Position numbers and translations under genes: made by a program. A stretch of 64,000 nt of DNA from Siphonodentalium dalli (Eukaryota > Mollusca > Scaphopoda > Gadilida > Siphonodentaliidae). Location of the stretch: assembly GCA_032622095.1 (NCBI GenBank), contig CP136068.1, positions 136,281,989 through 136,345,988 on the forward strand, given 5' to 3'. Of this stretch, positions 34,156 through 44,668 are shown one piece after another. Position 1 is the first letter of the stretch. Each line of letters begins with the position of its first letter. The notes under the pieces were generated by a model. The model was not told the origin of the DNA. It saw only the letters and a list, made by a program, of their open reading frames with translations, and ran no database searches.

Positions 34156-34440
34156 GATTTCACGATTTAGGTGACTTTGTGAGCGATTTTGCTTTGCGTT
34201 TCTTACAATTATGGAACTTTTCCTGGGTAATTAATTCAATGTTTTTTGCGATATTGGCTCACAAAAGTCACAGCAAAATATGCAATTTCGAGTTGGGACC
34301 TTCACATATAGCGACATACACGATCAAGGAACAGATAATCACTAAGAAATATATTCCCCGTGTTATTTTTTGACTTGATAAGGTTCCCTGTCAAAATGTT
34401 TCCAGGTTTGTACTGGTGGTATATGATCTCTACGGGCGTT
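34156..34440 (+). repeat. Dispersed repeat, copy A (upstream of the zinc-finger family gene)
   Basis: The second half (34285-34440: GAGTTGGGACCTTCAC, AAGAAATATATTCCCCG, TACTGGTGG-ATATGATCTCTACGG) matches 46965-47137 in the same orientation. The first half (34160-34275) matches 46870-46960 reverse-complemented. Confidence 0.75.
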
Positions 34441-34548
34441 AGCATATTTCTCATTTTAATGTACATGTACCATTGTTTGATATTTTTCCAAACTGTATGT
34501 TCAAATTATTATTTTCCAGAGTAAATATACCGATCGTCCTTTAAAAAG

Positions 34549-34608
34549 ATGGAAGGAACTGAATACAGTGATGCCCGACCAGGAACACAGAATACAGTAG
34601 ATAGTCAG
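34549..34608 (+). CDS. Zinc-finger/CXC family gene, exon 1
   Basis: ATG at 34549 opens a 20-codon exon, M-E-G-T-E-Y-S-D-A-R-P-G ... V-D-S-Q, ending at the donor CAG/GTAAAG (phase 0). Exons 2 and 3 begin after strong acceptors in the same phase, which is the main support for this short exon. Confidence 0.6.
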
Positions 34609-35019
34609 GTAAAGTTAGATGATTAAAAGGGAAATTTATTTATTTTATGTCATGAACGTCCATGCGTTATCAGATAGCTATAGATATTATTATGGTGTTC
34701 CCGAAGACCAAGTGTCTCAGATTGATTGTTTGTATCGTTATATTCTATAGTTACGAGCGGTAATGAGTATAATTAACGTTTATTTGTCAACATTATACAA
34801 TATAATGGTATATGTTAGCAGTATTGGTTGTTAGCTAAACAATCACCCATGTTTATACCAAAAATATTCGAAATATAATCAATATTAATTGATAGAAGCA
34901 TTTCCGGACAGGGGTCTTTGATTCATATCTAATATGTTATACCCCTGAAACTATATGAAACGTGTTTACAGGGAGATATGCCATTTTAAGACAAAGTGCG
35001 GTTTGAATAGTTTTTGCAG

Positions 35020-35157
35020 GTTCCGTGTATTGGCGACAAACAATCGACAAGGATGCACAACGTAGATGCAACGGGAGATAATGCCGCAACTGGGAGAGAT
35101 AGCCGAAAGAGAGGGTCGATGTTTCATCCCTTCGAAATGCATGGCATAGATCACATG
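35020..35157 (+). CDS. Zinc-finger/CXC family gene, exon 2
   Basis: Forty-six codons between the acceptor TTTTTGCAG and the donor ATG/GTAATT, phase 0 at both ends. The peptide is polar (D-A-T-G-D-N-A-A-T-G-R-D-S-R-K-R-G) with no domain. It serves as a linker ahead of the cysteine modules in exon 3. Confidence 0.6.
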
Positions 35158-35716
35158 GTAATTTGTTATTTCCACATAAAGAAAGCAAAAAAATGTCAAT
35201 GGGTAGGCATACGCCATACGGCCATATCAGTATGCACACACAAGATGAAATTGTGGCACTTGCTATACTTTTACAGTGTTAGATGAGATTTTTCTAAAAG
35301 TCATAGACATGTCACCAGTCTCGCGTGTTAGCCCAGTTTCATCATAATGATAATTTCAGGTAATTCCGATGTGAATGAGTATCCCGAATGGTTCCAATCT
35401 CATTTAAGTTAATATAACATGCATATATCTGACTCAAACTCGGCATACCTCACTGGTGACATATACAAACAATTTACATTCCCTTATACGCAAATATATG
35501 TCATATATAGATGAGGCCATCTTCACAGGTGCTTCGTTTTCACCCTTCACATGGATAAATGATACGATACCCGTCAACATTGTCATATTCATGTTGTTTT
35601 GACACATTTTCCCGCTTATTTCCACTTGAATAGCCATTTGCTCGATTAGCCTATTGTTATATCAACAGCTTCCACGGAGTCATTATTTAAGGTTAATTTA
35701 GATTTTTTATTTGCAG

Positions 35717-36112
35717 AATGCCACAGGGGATTCTATCGATGAGACATGCACACGTTTGAAGAAAACGAAGAAGGAGAAGAGCATACGACCAGATCTGTGT
35801 ATCATCTGCCAGACGGATGACCCAAATACACCTCTGTCTTCTACCGATAATGGCAAAGAAAAGGTGAAAGCAGCAGCATTGATACGCGGCGATGAAGTTC
35901 ACGAACGAATTTCCACATTGAACAACACTTTCAGCTACCACATGTCGCACGACTGCTATAAAACATATACCCTGAAAAAAACTCTCAGCAAATTTGAAAA
36001 CGGATGTAAAGAGAAGTCTGCTGAAAATGAACAGAACCTTTGTTTCAGCCCCGGATGCAAGGCAAAAATACGATCCAGTATATCTAGTAGAGCACCGTAT
36101 CTACTGATTTGA
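35717..36112 (+). CDS. Zinc-finger/CXC family gene, exon 3, first cysteine module
   Basis: It starts after a TTTTTTATTTGCAG acceptor, phase 0. After a lysine-rich stretch (K-K-T-K-K-E-K) comes L-C-I-I-C-Q, a helix A-A-L-I-R-G-D-E-V-H-E-R-I, and S-Y-H-M-S-H-D-C-Y-K-T-Y. The C-x2-C ... H-x4-C-Y-K-x-Y pattern belongs to a large multicopy family of invertebrate proteins, many ending in a tesmin/TSO1-like CXC region; their function is unknown to me. This frame ends at TGA 36110-36112. The second module continues in another frame, so the gene is probably broken here by a frameshift. Confidence 0.6.
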   Translation, partial: NATGDSIDETCTRLKKTKKEKSIRPDLCIICQTDDPNTPLSSTDNGKEKVKAAALIRGDEVHERISTLNNTFSYHMSHDCYKTYTLKKTLSKFENGCKEKSAENEQNLCFSPGCKAKIRSSISSRAPYLLI

Positions 36113-36530
36113 CTGTGACTAAACTGAACTGTGTGATATGCGGAAATATATCATGTAAGGGGGGTTGTGAAAAGTACAGGATCTGTGAGAGTGGAAGGGC
36201 TAACAAACTACTTGAGGCAGCGACATTTTTCTGCGATGAAGTTTTCACGCGGATAGCTGACTTAGATGAAGATAGTAATGTTTTCGGAGCAGATTTGCTA
36301 TACCACAAAACTTGCATTGAGAGCTATCTCCTACGATATAGCAGACATGAACCTCGTTCGTCACACGAGACTTGTTCCCTGAAGGAAGCACCGAAGCGTG
36401 TTATATTTCAGACATGCAAAACTGTTATAAAATCTATTATCTAGAAGGGCTATGGTATAGACTTGTCAGAGATCAGGGACTTTCTCAATAATAATATACT
36501 AATTGTAAAAATAACTACTTTGAACAAGAG
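36091..36530 (+). pseudogene. Zinc-finger/CXC family gene, second cysteine module after a frameshift, with an in-frame TAG
   Basis: Open from 36091 in the frame offset by +2 from exon 3. It reads L-N-C-V-I-C-G, then R-I-C-E-S-G-R-A-N-K-L-L-E-A-A, D-E-V-F-T-R-I, and F-G-A-D-L-L-Y-H-K-T-C-I-E-S-Y. This is the usual second module of the family (C-x2-C, R-I-C-E, R-A-x-x-x-L, Y-H-K-x-C). TAG at 36442-36444 interrupts it. The same frame goes on G-Y-G-I-D-L-S-E-I-R-D-F-L-N, also a family segment, which shows the stop is a mutation. Later exons were not found downstream on this strand. Confidence 0.7.
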
Positions 36531-37240
36531 TTATCTCCATTTCTATTTTATCACCATACCGGAGTATTTCACATCACTTCAACGTAAAATGACAATAATT
36601 AATTATTTCCATTGCCTGTATCCGTCCAGCCTTATCTCAAACTTTTCAACTTTTTTTTACACGTAATATATATTATATATGTGTCCCAGTGGTGTATATG
36701 TCACCGCCAATTAAGCATGACTTGTCATTCATTAGGCTGTGCTATTGTTGCGTTTTTATTCAACGTATATATCACATTCACATTGACACAGCCAGTGGCT
36801 TGGTGCCAAAATCATGTTAGACTTCACTAAACCGAGAAACGTTGCTGATGTGTAAAGTGCAACATGGGGAAACAATTTCGCAGGGGATTTCTGTGCTGCG
36901 GGTCTTTGGTCGCAGATATGTGTTTCCATGGCAACGGTATTAAACATTTGGGAAAAAGTTGAAAAGACCACTGTTTTGGTTTTATGACGAAATGCCGATA
37001 CAAAATACCAGGGCAACTTGCAAGTGTGTGAACGAAGCCCTATTTAGATGTGACGCCCATCGATCACACACATCGATCACACATTCTCATTGTGTGAGTT
37101 TTTGTTTGTGAACAGACTTTAACTGCAGGTAATTGATTGGAGTTGTGTCATTAACACGAGCTAGAATAACGATATCAAGCGCATTGTCAAACGCTGGGTT
37201 ATGCGATAGCTGCAAGATGTGGGCCTCGGAAAATCCGAGC
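36531..37240. other. Spacer between two genes, leader of the PAN exon at its right end
   Basis: 36500-36580 resembles 47400-47480. A half RFX-type site, TTTCCATGGCAAC, lies at about 36925. From about 37135 the sequence resembles the leader of the PAN exon at 22960. Confidence 0.45.
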
Positions 37241-37547
37241 ATGGCCTGCTGGTTGTTGTTGTGTTTTGGGTTTCAAGTGGGTTTTGCCGTCAACCAATTT
37301 GTAGTTATGACGATTCCAGAACTGAGCGGAGTCACTCAGACCGGACACACATCGGAAGTGAATGTTCGTGCATCAGCACCAGATGGTTCTATGCACTGCT
37401 GCAAAATGTGTAAGAAAAAAGGATGTGTTTCGTTCGTCGTAGATAATGACCAGAAGAAATGCTTCTTCTTCGAAAAGGTTTTCGTGGTTGGGAGCACCTC
37501 GAACATTCCACTGCCGGGAGCGTCATACTACATAAGTACCATGGAAG
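37241..37547 (+). CDS. Paralogous first exon: signal peptide plus PAN/Apple-like domain
   Basis: This has the same 307-base coding length, phase and GAAG/GTAAGC donor as the exon at 22960-22654. It begins M-A-C-W-L-L-L-C-F-G-F-Q-V-G-F-A (signal peptide). The PAN core is H-C-C-K-M-C-K-K-K-G-C, then V-S-F-V and K-K-C-F-F-F-E-K-V, with the four cysteines at identical spacing. An extra in-frame ATG lies 8 codons upstream (37217), but the homologous codon in the other copy is ACG, so 37241 is preferred. No lectin or other exon follows on this strand within the window. It may be an orphan exon from a duplication, or the first exon of a gene with remote or unrecognised exons. Confidence 0.75.
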
Positions 37548-37734
37548 GTAAGCTAACACTCGAGCTGATGTTAGACCACAATTGCAGCACTACCAAAACG
37601 ATTTTCTAGGTAAGAAAATATTTCTTATTTTGAGATTTATTTTCTCATGTTAAGAACTTATTTTCTTATTCGAGGAACGTCTAGAAAACGTTATTCGCCT
37701 CTAGCACATTATCTTATATCTAGAATTGTCTTTT

Positions 37735-38060
37735 AGAAATAAGAAACCATTTCTATGTAATTAAAAAAAACCTGTTGGAGAACAAGAAATTTTGTCCAGT
37801 GTTTTAGAAAGTGATAATGTGATTTCTTACATTAAAATAATTTTTATGATTTTAGAAAACAAATTTAGAGAGCAAGCACATTTTTCTTGTGTCACTGTAA
37901 TTTCTTATATTGAATTTTTTTTCTAATTTTAGAAAAAAATGTTTTAGAGAACAAGAACACTGTTCTTGTATTAAAAATGTTATCATGTCAGTTCCTACAT
38001 TAATATTTTGTTCTGATGTGAGTAAAAATGATTTAGAGAACAAGAACAATTTTAGGTTAT
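37735..38060. repeat. Degenerate 80-90 bp tandem repeat, about four copies
   Basis: TTTAGAGAACAAGAAC-like words recur at about 37770, 37863, 37943 and 38031, with AT-rich filler such as TTTCTTATATT between them. It begins just downstream of the PAN exon donor. Confidence 0.6.
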
Positions 38061-38994
38061 CACATTTGGACCTCTGAATGTTTGTTTATGTATATTTGTT
38101 TAAGGACATATCACATTTTATTTGATATTAAACAAAATACAAACATTTGTTATCACTCAACCTGACCCAACCACCTGTTCATGTTGATAAGAGGGATAGC
38201 TAACAAAATCCCAGTCAATTCCCCAGTAAATCATGCATATTATTATGAGTCAAAGTAAACACGGGAACTTCCGACAGAAAAAAATACACCATTATGTATT
38301 ATTCCATGTAGAAAACTTTGCTACGCGTAATGGCAAATAGTGGACCTTGTCAAATATGTACTGCCCACAATCGACAAAATATTCAGAAGTCATTTCAATT
38401 ATTGGTAAACGCTTTAGGTCACACGTTTTAAGTTATATTGGTAATCGTATTTGCTTTCTGTGATAGGGATTCCAGCATAATGCAACCGAGGTAAGTATAT
38501 TTCGGATTCGAGTGCGCAGGACGATTGACCTGGTCAACTTTTGTAGAAAAATCCATAAGTTATTCATCAAGCATCAATTTGTACTCAATGCGTCATGCGG
38601 GTAAAAATTTAAGACAAGGTCAGTCAGTAACACATTCGTCCTCAGGCTTCGAGCCAGAGGGTATTTGAGCTATATAACTGCAGTCCGCGGAAAGAATGAA
38701 TGATCCAAATACTTAACAGTATATGACTGTCTGTCCCGCGCGACTTTCATCAAGTCTACGTAGTATCTACGTAATTCAATTATAATTTGACCTTCTGCCA
38801 AGTGCAGACTCAATGAGTCAAACCCCCTCAATGAGGGATCGGAGGCTCAATAGTCTGATTCGGACTTAACGAAAGTTAAGAAGTGTGTCGAATAATAAAA
38901 AAACACAGCATTCCATAACTTTGGAGCTATGTGTAGAAACATTGTGGTCAATGATCATCACTCCCCAAGTCAAAGATAACAACAAGACACCGAA
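38061..38994. other. Intergenic, no gene seen
   Basis: No recognised feature. Confidence 0.45.
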
Positions 38995-39460
38995 TGTTTG
39001 TCAGTGGGTCTGAAAAGTGCACCAAGAGAATGGGGCAAAACGAAGAAATATAGGGCCCATGCACATTGAACGATGTGGCCTGCCAATGCACGGATAGGGT
39101 CGCAAATGACATTCTGTGACCTCACCCGGTGACACAAACTGGTAACAAATATATTCTGGTATACGTAGTGTCGGATTATTTTACCAAGAGGACAAAGAGT
39201 TTTCTGATGAATGCAACTGCTAAAACAGTTGCAAAGCTCTTGGTAGAGCAATTCTTTTTAAGATTTGGAGTCCCGAATGTAGTATATTCTGACCAAACGA
39301 CACAGTTTGAGAGCAACCTTTTTAAACAGGTATGCTGTTGCAAATAACAAAAAAATACATAGACTTCTTTCCACCCTCAATATGATGGGCACGTAGAACG
39401 AGTCAACAAACAGTTGCAAACATGTTGAGTACTTATGAAATCATAGTCCTGATGGTACAA
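38995..39460 (+). pseudogene. Gypsy/Ty3-type integrase fragment, decayed
   Basis: The clearest frame (39129-39344) has T-G-N-K-Y-I-L-V, S-D-Y-F-T-K, A-K-T-V-A-K-L-L-V-E-Q-F-F and F-G-V-P-N-V-V-Y-S-D-Q-T-T-Q-F-E-S. This is the integrase core around the second catalytic aspartate (S-D-Q). After a frameshift, H-P-Q-Y-D-G-H-V-E-R-V-N at about 39380-39407 carries the third catalytic residue (E). Upstream, 38995-39128 reads as a broken region before the core, with several stops. No LTRs, protease or RT were found. It is described as a relic only. Confidence 0.75.
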
Positions 39461-39717
39461 CGAACGTCCAAACACGATAGAATGGTACGTGCTAGATAGA
39501 CAGATCAACACCCATTTTATGTGATCGTTGATCCACCCCACTCAGCCAAAACATCCCCTCCTGACGTGTGGGATATGGGTGTTGGAACTTCAAAGTAAGC
39601 TGGAACACAATTAGGGTATAACAACATTAGAGCATACTAACTCACTTTCTTGTCGAATTCGCTTTTTCATCGCGTCACCAAATCCCCGATAAAGTTGTGT
39701 GTGGATCTACTGGATGA

Positions 39718-40117
39718 TTAACCCTTTACCCAACATAACGGCCCTGTGCCAATGCATTCTCTTATATATGCGAGTCGACCATAGGTCGCCTCGCATATAT
39801 AAGAGAATGCATTGGCTTAACACATTAAAAATTATAAAATTGTTAAAGAATGTAAGAACAAATGGTAAAAAGTGTTAAAAAAAGATTTTTTTTAGGCCAA
39901 TGCATTCTCTTATATATGCGAGGCGACCTATGGTCGACTCGCATATATAAGAGAATGCATTGGCACAGGGCATAACTGTAACTATCACAATGTGGTCAAT
40001 GAGCCGGTTCCAATGATATCCATATTTGTATGGTTCTATTGAGACAGACCGAAGATATTTTATGCTGTTGAAGCTTTATTTGGCCGGTTTTGGCCGGTTT
40101 GTTGGGTAAAGGGTTAA
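39718..40117 (+). mobile_element. Twin-hairpin TTAA MITE, copy 6
   Basis: Complete, with TTAA at 39718-39721 and 40114-40117 and both palindromes present (about 39747-39815 and 39895-39963). Nearly identical to copy 5. Confidence 0.95.
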
Positions 40118-40614
40118 TTGTTTCGAAACTTGTCACACCTACGATTATGAGCTCGTTCTGACTATTTATGGAGTTATCGCCATGTTTCGACTTATCAATT
40201 TTGCGCAGCATGCTGGTCATTTGCATAGAAATTGGCACAGCTAGGTATTTAGCACAAAGGGAACCTATAAGCATGCGTGCATGAGCTTGATCGGAAATTG
40301 TTTAGTGAAATTATCACTTTTTTCTAAATTTTTCCCAATATAAATAATTTTGCCCAAGCTTGTAGTCCTTCGTTACCTAGTGAACTATGTTTGTAAACAT
40401 GTAGATATATGCTACCATGATAACCTCTGCACCTACGATTATGAGGTTTTTATGGCTTACTTTAGTAGATTTATCCCTGTTTTGCTTATAAATTGGTTGC
40501 AGCATACATGTACCGGGAATATAACTTTTTCCAAGTTTTATTAATTACTTTCTTGGTTAAGAGTTATGAAACTTGATACATACATTTACAATGATGGAAT
40601 GTGTAATTGCAAGG
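40118..40614. other. Intergenic, no gene seen
   Basis: CACCTACGATTATGAG occurs at about 40136 and about 40428, about 290 bases apart, with further similarity (TTTATCAATT/TTATAAATTG) after each. A diverged tandem duplication is possible. Confidence 0.4.
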
Positions 40615-40952
40615 TTAAAGGGAGACTGTACCTACATCCGGCCATTTCTGGGTCAATCTCGAACTATACTCAACAGAAAATATGCAATAAAAGAATTAAT
40701 GAGTCAAGAATGACAGTTAAATACATGCACTCATGCACACAAAGAACCACGTATAACAACCTGATAATTATAACGAAAACGAGCAAAATGCTTAAATCAT
40801 TTATTCATTTGCATTAAAATTACCTTGTTGTTTTCCGTCGTTCATACAGTACATTGGAGTATTTTGCACTGATCCCTGACTCCAATGCATTCATTTGTTA
40901 CATATTTGAATACAGTAGGCTGGATTTAAATACACATACAGTCTCCCTTTAA
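40615..40952. mobile_element. Palindromic TTAA-type MITE (second family), copy 3
   Basis: It begins TTAA-AGGGAGACTGTACC and ends GTCTCCC-TTTAA. The arms share landmarks with the copy at 1192 (CATCCGGCCATTT, ACTATACTCAACAGAA, TTGCACTGATCCCTGACTC), with the turn near 40790. More diverged than copy 1, but complete at both borders. Confidence 0.75.
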
Positions 40953-41500
40953 CTAGTGAAACGTATTGGCACATAATTGTAATTTACATGTACATATTTA
41001 CAAGAGTTATCAGTTAAAAATTATAATACAACTAATAACATAAATGTATTACGAGGATAAAATCAGAAAAAGTCCGCAATAATTTTGGTACGTACTCACA
41101 ATAGTCAGGCAAAAATGGACATAGGTGTCGCCTCGGGAGGGAATTCATGAAACCTACATTTTTAGTTTGGCTAAAAACTTAGCTTTCGGAATGTTGGATT
41201 TGTCAGGTAGGCGGACTTTTTTTCCCACCGCGAAGTTTCCTTGAGGCAACCGATGAAAAATAGGTCATTTTTTAAATAAAGCCGACATACATCACAGCGT
41301 ATATTCACACCTTTTGAGAGGAGATATTCGTCCAAATTTTATACATTAGAATGCGGTGACGACCAGACTAAGATAATACATGTAACCATCGAATCTCGGA
41401 ATGACAATCAAAACGTCATGTGACGTCATATCATTTTTAGGGTGAGAAGAATATGACGATTCACGCAATACGCTATCTATTGTTTCTTATAAAACCTAAA
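40953..41500. other. Intergenic, no gene seen
   Basis: No recognised feature. Confidence 0.45.
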
Positions 41501-41901
41501 TTAACCCTTTACCCAAACAGAACGGCCCTGTGCCAATGCATTATCTTATATATGCGAGTCGACCATAGGTCGCCTCGCATATATAAGAGAATGCATTGGC
41601 TTAACACATTAAAAATTATAAAATTGTTAAAGAATGTAAGAAAAAATGGTAAAAAGTGTTAAAAAAAGTTTTTTTTTAGGCCAATGCATTCTCTTATATA
41701 TGCGAGGCGACCTATGGTCGACTCTCATATATAAGAGAATGCATTGGCACAGGGCATAACTGTAACTATCACAATGTGGTCAAGGAGCCGGTTCCAATGA
41801 TATCCACATTTGTATGGTTCTATTGAGACAGACCGAAGATATTTTAGGCTGTTGAAGCTTTATTTGGCCGGTTTTGGCCGGTTTGTTGGGTAAAGGGTTA
41901 A
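41501..41901 (+). mobile_element. Twin-hairpin TTAA MITE, copy 7
   Basis: Complete, with TTAA at 41501-41504 and 41898-41901. Both palindromes are present, the second with one substitution in its stem (CTCATATA for CGCATATA). Confidence 0.95.
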
Positions 41902-42099
41902 GAAGGCTTTGTCAAATTATTTTATACCACGGGAAACGACTGTTAGTTCGCTACATTTTAATATATCATTAATGGCAGCTGACCGCACTATTTTTTCTTT
42001 AAAGACAGTAAAATCAAACCTCCCCCAAAACTAAGAGGAGCCAGTCTGTTTTATAAGGCACACAGAGCGCACGATTACTTACCGAAATGGCGTAGTTAA

Positions 42100-43480
42100 C
42101 AAACGGTCGTTGAAAGGCTGTTAAAACATTGTTTAATATATAGTTTTCGATCTGCAGAAGCGACCATTGAAGTAAAAATATGATATGATGTACCTCCTGA
42201 CACGCAATTAAATCAGTTATAAATATTTTACCCCCCAAAAATAAGAATCTGAAACCCATTTTGTCATCTTACCGGACTACCAACAGGAAAATAATGTAAC
42301 AATGGTAGAGGCAGTTGTTGTATATGGCAATTTTATTTCGTCTTGGATTACAAAAATGGCATACTAACCCAAGATGGCTGCCAATATGGTGGCCTGTATA
42401 TCGGTGGATATTGTGAAATATGTAATAATGCACATTTACTTGTTTAAATGGTTTAACTAACACAACAGCTGTTGATAATCTGCTAAACCATGGTTTAAGA
42501 TATATATCCCGATCTCCAAACTCGAACATTACAGTGAAAATACTACGCACTACACCTCCTGGAACAATTTGTTTATCCAATTTAGGTATTCTTCTCCAAT
42601 AAGAACCTAAAGCCCATTTTTGTCATCTTATCGGAAGGCATACGGAACAGAATGCGGCGTGGTGGAGACATTTGGTGCGTAATTTCAGGTCCTTTCTGGA
42701 CTACACTTAATAACCCAAAGATGGCTTACAATATTGCGGTCGGTGGTATATCGGTGGAAATTGTGAAATATGTAATAATGCACAATTACTTGCTTAAATG
42801 GTTTAACTAACACAACAGCTGTTGATAATCTGCTAAACTATGGTATAAGATATATATCCCGATCTCCAAACTCGAACATTACAGTGAAAATACTACGCGC
42901 TACACCTCCTGGAACAATTTTATTTTTATCAAATTTAGGTATTCTTCTCAAATAAGAACCTAAAGCCCATTTTTGTCATCTTATCGGAAGGCATACGGAA
43001 CAGAATGCGGCGTGGTGGAGACATTTGGTGCGTAATTTCAGGTCCTTTCTGGACTACACTTAATAACCCAAAGATGGCTTACAATATTGCGGTCGGTGGT
43101 ATATCGGTGGAAATTGTGAAATATGTAATAATGCACAATTACTTGCTTAAATGGTTTAACTAACACAACAGCTGTTGATAATCTGCTAAACTATGGTATA
43201 AGATATATATCCCGATCTCCAAACTCGAACATTACAGTGAAAATACTACGCGCTACACCTCCTGGAACAATTTTATTTTTATCAAATTTAGGTATTCTTC
43301 TCAAATAAGAACCTAAAGCCCATTTTTGTCATCTTATCGGAAGGCCTACGGAACAGAACGCGGCGTGGTGGAGATATTTGGTGCGTAATTTCAGGTCCTT
43401 TCTGGACTACACTTAATAACCCAAAGATGGCTTACAATATTGCGGTCGGTGGTATATGGGTGGAAATGGTGAAATATGTC
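42100..43480. repeat. 352-354 bp satellite array, about four copies with a divergence gradient
   Basis: GGTATTCTTCTC starts at 42585, 42939 and 43291. The two units between these points are almost identical. To the left, a clearly related but much more diverged unit covers about 42100-42584 (CCCATTTTGTCATCTTACCGG, AACACAACAGCTGTTGATAA). The last copy ends about 43480. The unit includes a short palindrome, CAACAGCTGTTG. Confidence 0.9.
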
Positions 43481-44665
43481 ATGTATCGCCATCATCGCCG
43501 GCATGCAATGTCTCATATAACACAACATATTATTCAAGTCGTTGTATCATGCTATTATGGGATATAATGATGACCAATTCTATTTATGATTGCCACCAGA
43601 ATGGTACCCAAGATTGACGAATATTGCATTCATGAGCATTCGTGCTCAAATATTCTGTGTTCATTGAAATCGGTGGCTATTTTAGCGAGGTACTTGCAAA
43701 TGAACAGGATTGTTTAAAACAAAGACCACAGTAATAGTAATACATTGAATGCCGCGGTTTGTTGTATATGCCAGTTACCTTTGACATAATCAATATGAAA
43801 TTAAGGTAATATTACTCAATGAATATTTTTCCGCGTGCTACCAAATACGATGGTACATATGAGATGGATAAGTCGTGACTCGTGGATACCATCATCACAG
43901 TCTTGGCTGGACGAAGTGGGCGTGGGTTCGCACCTTGGCATGAGCGAAAATTGCAGCTGGGACCGATTTGCAAGATAGATGTCAGTTCAGGGATATATCA
44001 ATGTGTTATTCCGACCAATACATGGTAATTTCGATACGAAATGAGAATGTGTACACTCTCACTGAAGCAAGCACGTTTGAAACAATGATACTCATACTGA
44101 GTCAGGGTCTCCATTAATATAATATATACCATTGTGTCGAAGTGGATCCATACATAAGACGGCCGTCATAATAGAGAGACCGGTGAATTCTTCCAAAGAC
44201 TAAATCATCATCGCTGCTTTCATCGACTAATGTCCAATAACGCACAGAAGATGTGATTCAGAAAAGATATCACTCGTCGTACAAAATTAATTCCGTTAGC
44301 TCAGATTTTTAGCAAGATTATCTGATCAGTGGTAAACGTAAGAATAGTCATGTCCAAAAGGAGAACCCACTCGTGTGTGCAAAAATAATTATGTAGTTTC
44401 TGTTGAACAAGTTCGCGAAGAACAACCGTTTTATCTGTAATATATGAACGCGATAACCTCAATAAATATAAAATGTTGCTTCCGATTTGACGGAGATGTA
44501 CACGTTGTTTCCCTCTTTCTACGTTTTGTTACATTTGGACGTGCCTTATACAGACCAGGAGACCTGTTGCTGTTGCAAGTGAAATTGGTGTTTAAAGACA
44601 TATTATGGACTTGTTCGGGTGCATGAAACTGAAAAGTTAGTATTGTCATGTCACGAATCTCTGCC
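43481..44665. other. Intergenic, no gene seen
   Basis: No recognised feature. ORFs at 44431-44649 are in opposite frames over the same bases and have no motif. Confidence 0.45.
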
Positions 44666-44668
44666 TAA

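Noticed and set aside
40566-40817. Plus-strand 83-codon ORF
   Set aside because: It lies within a palindromic MITE and reads through one arm into the turn.
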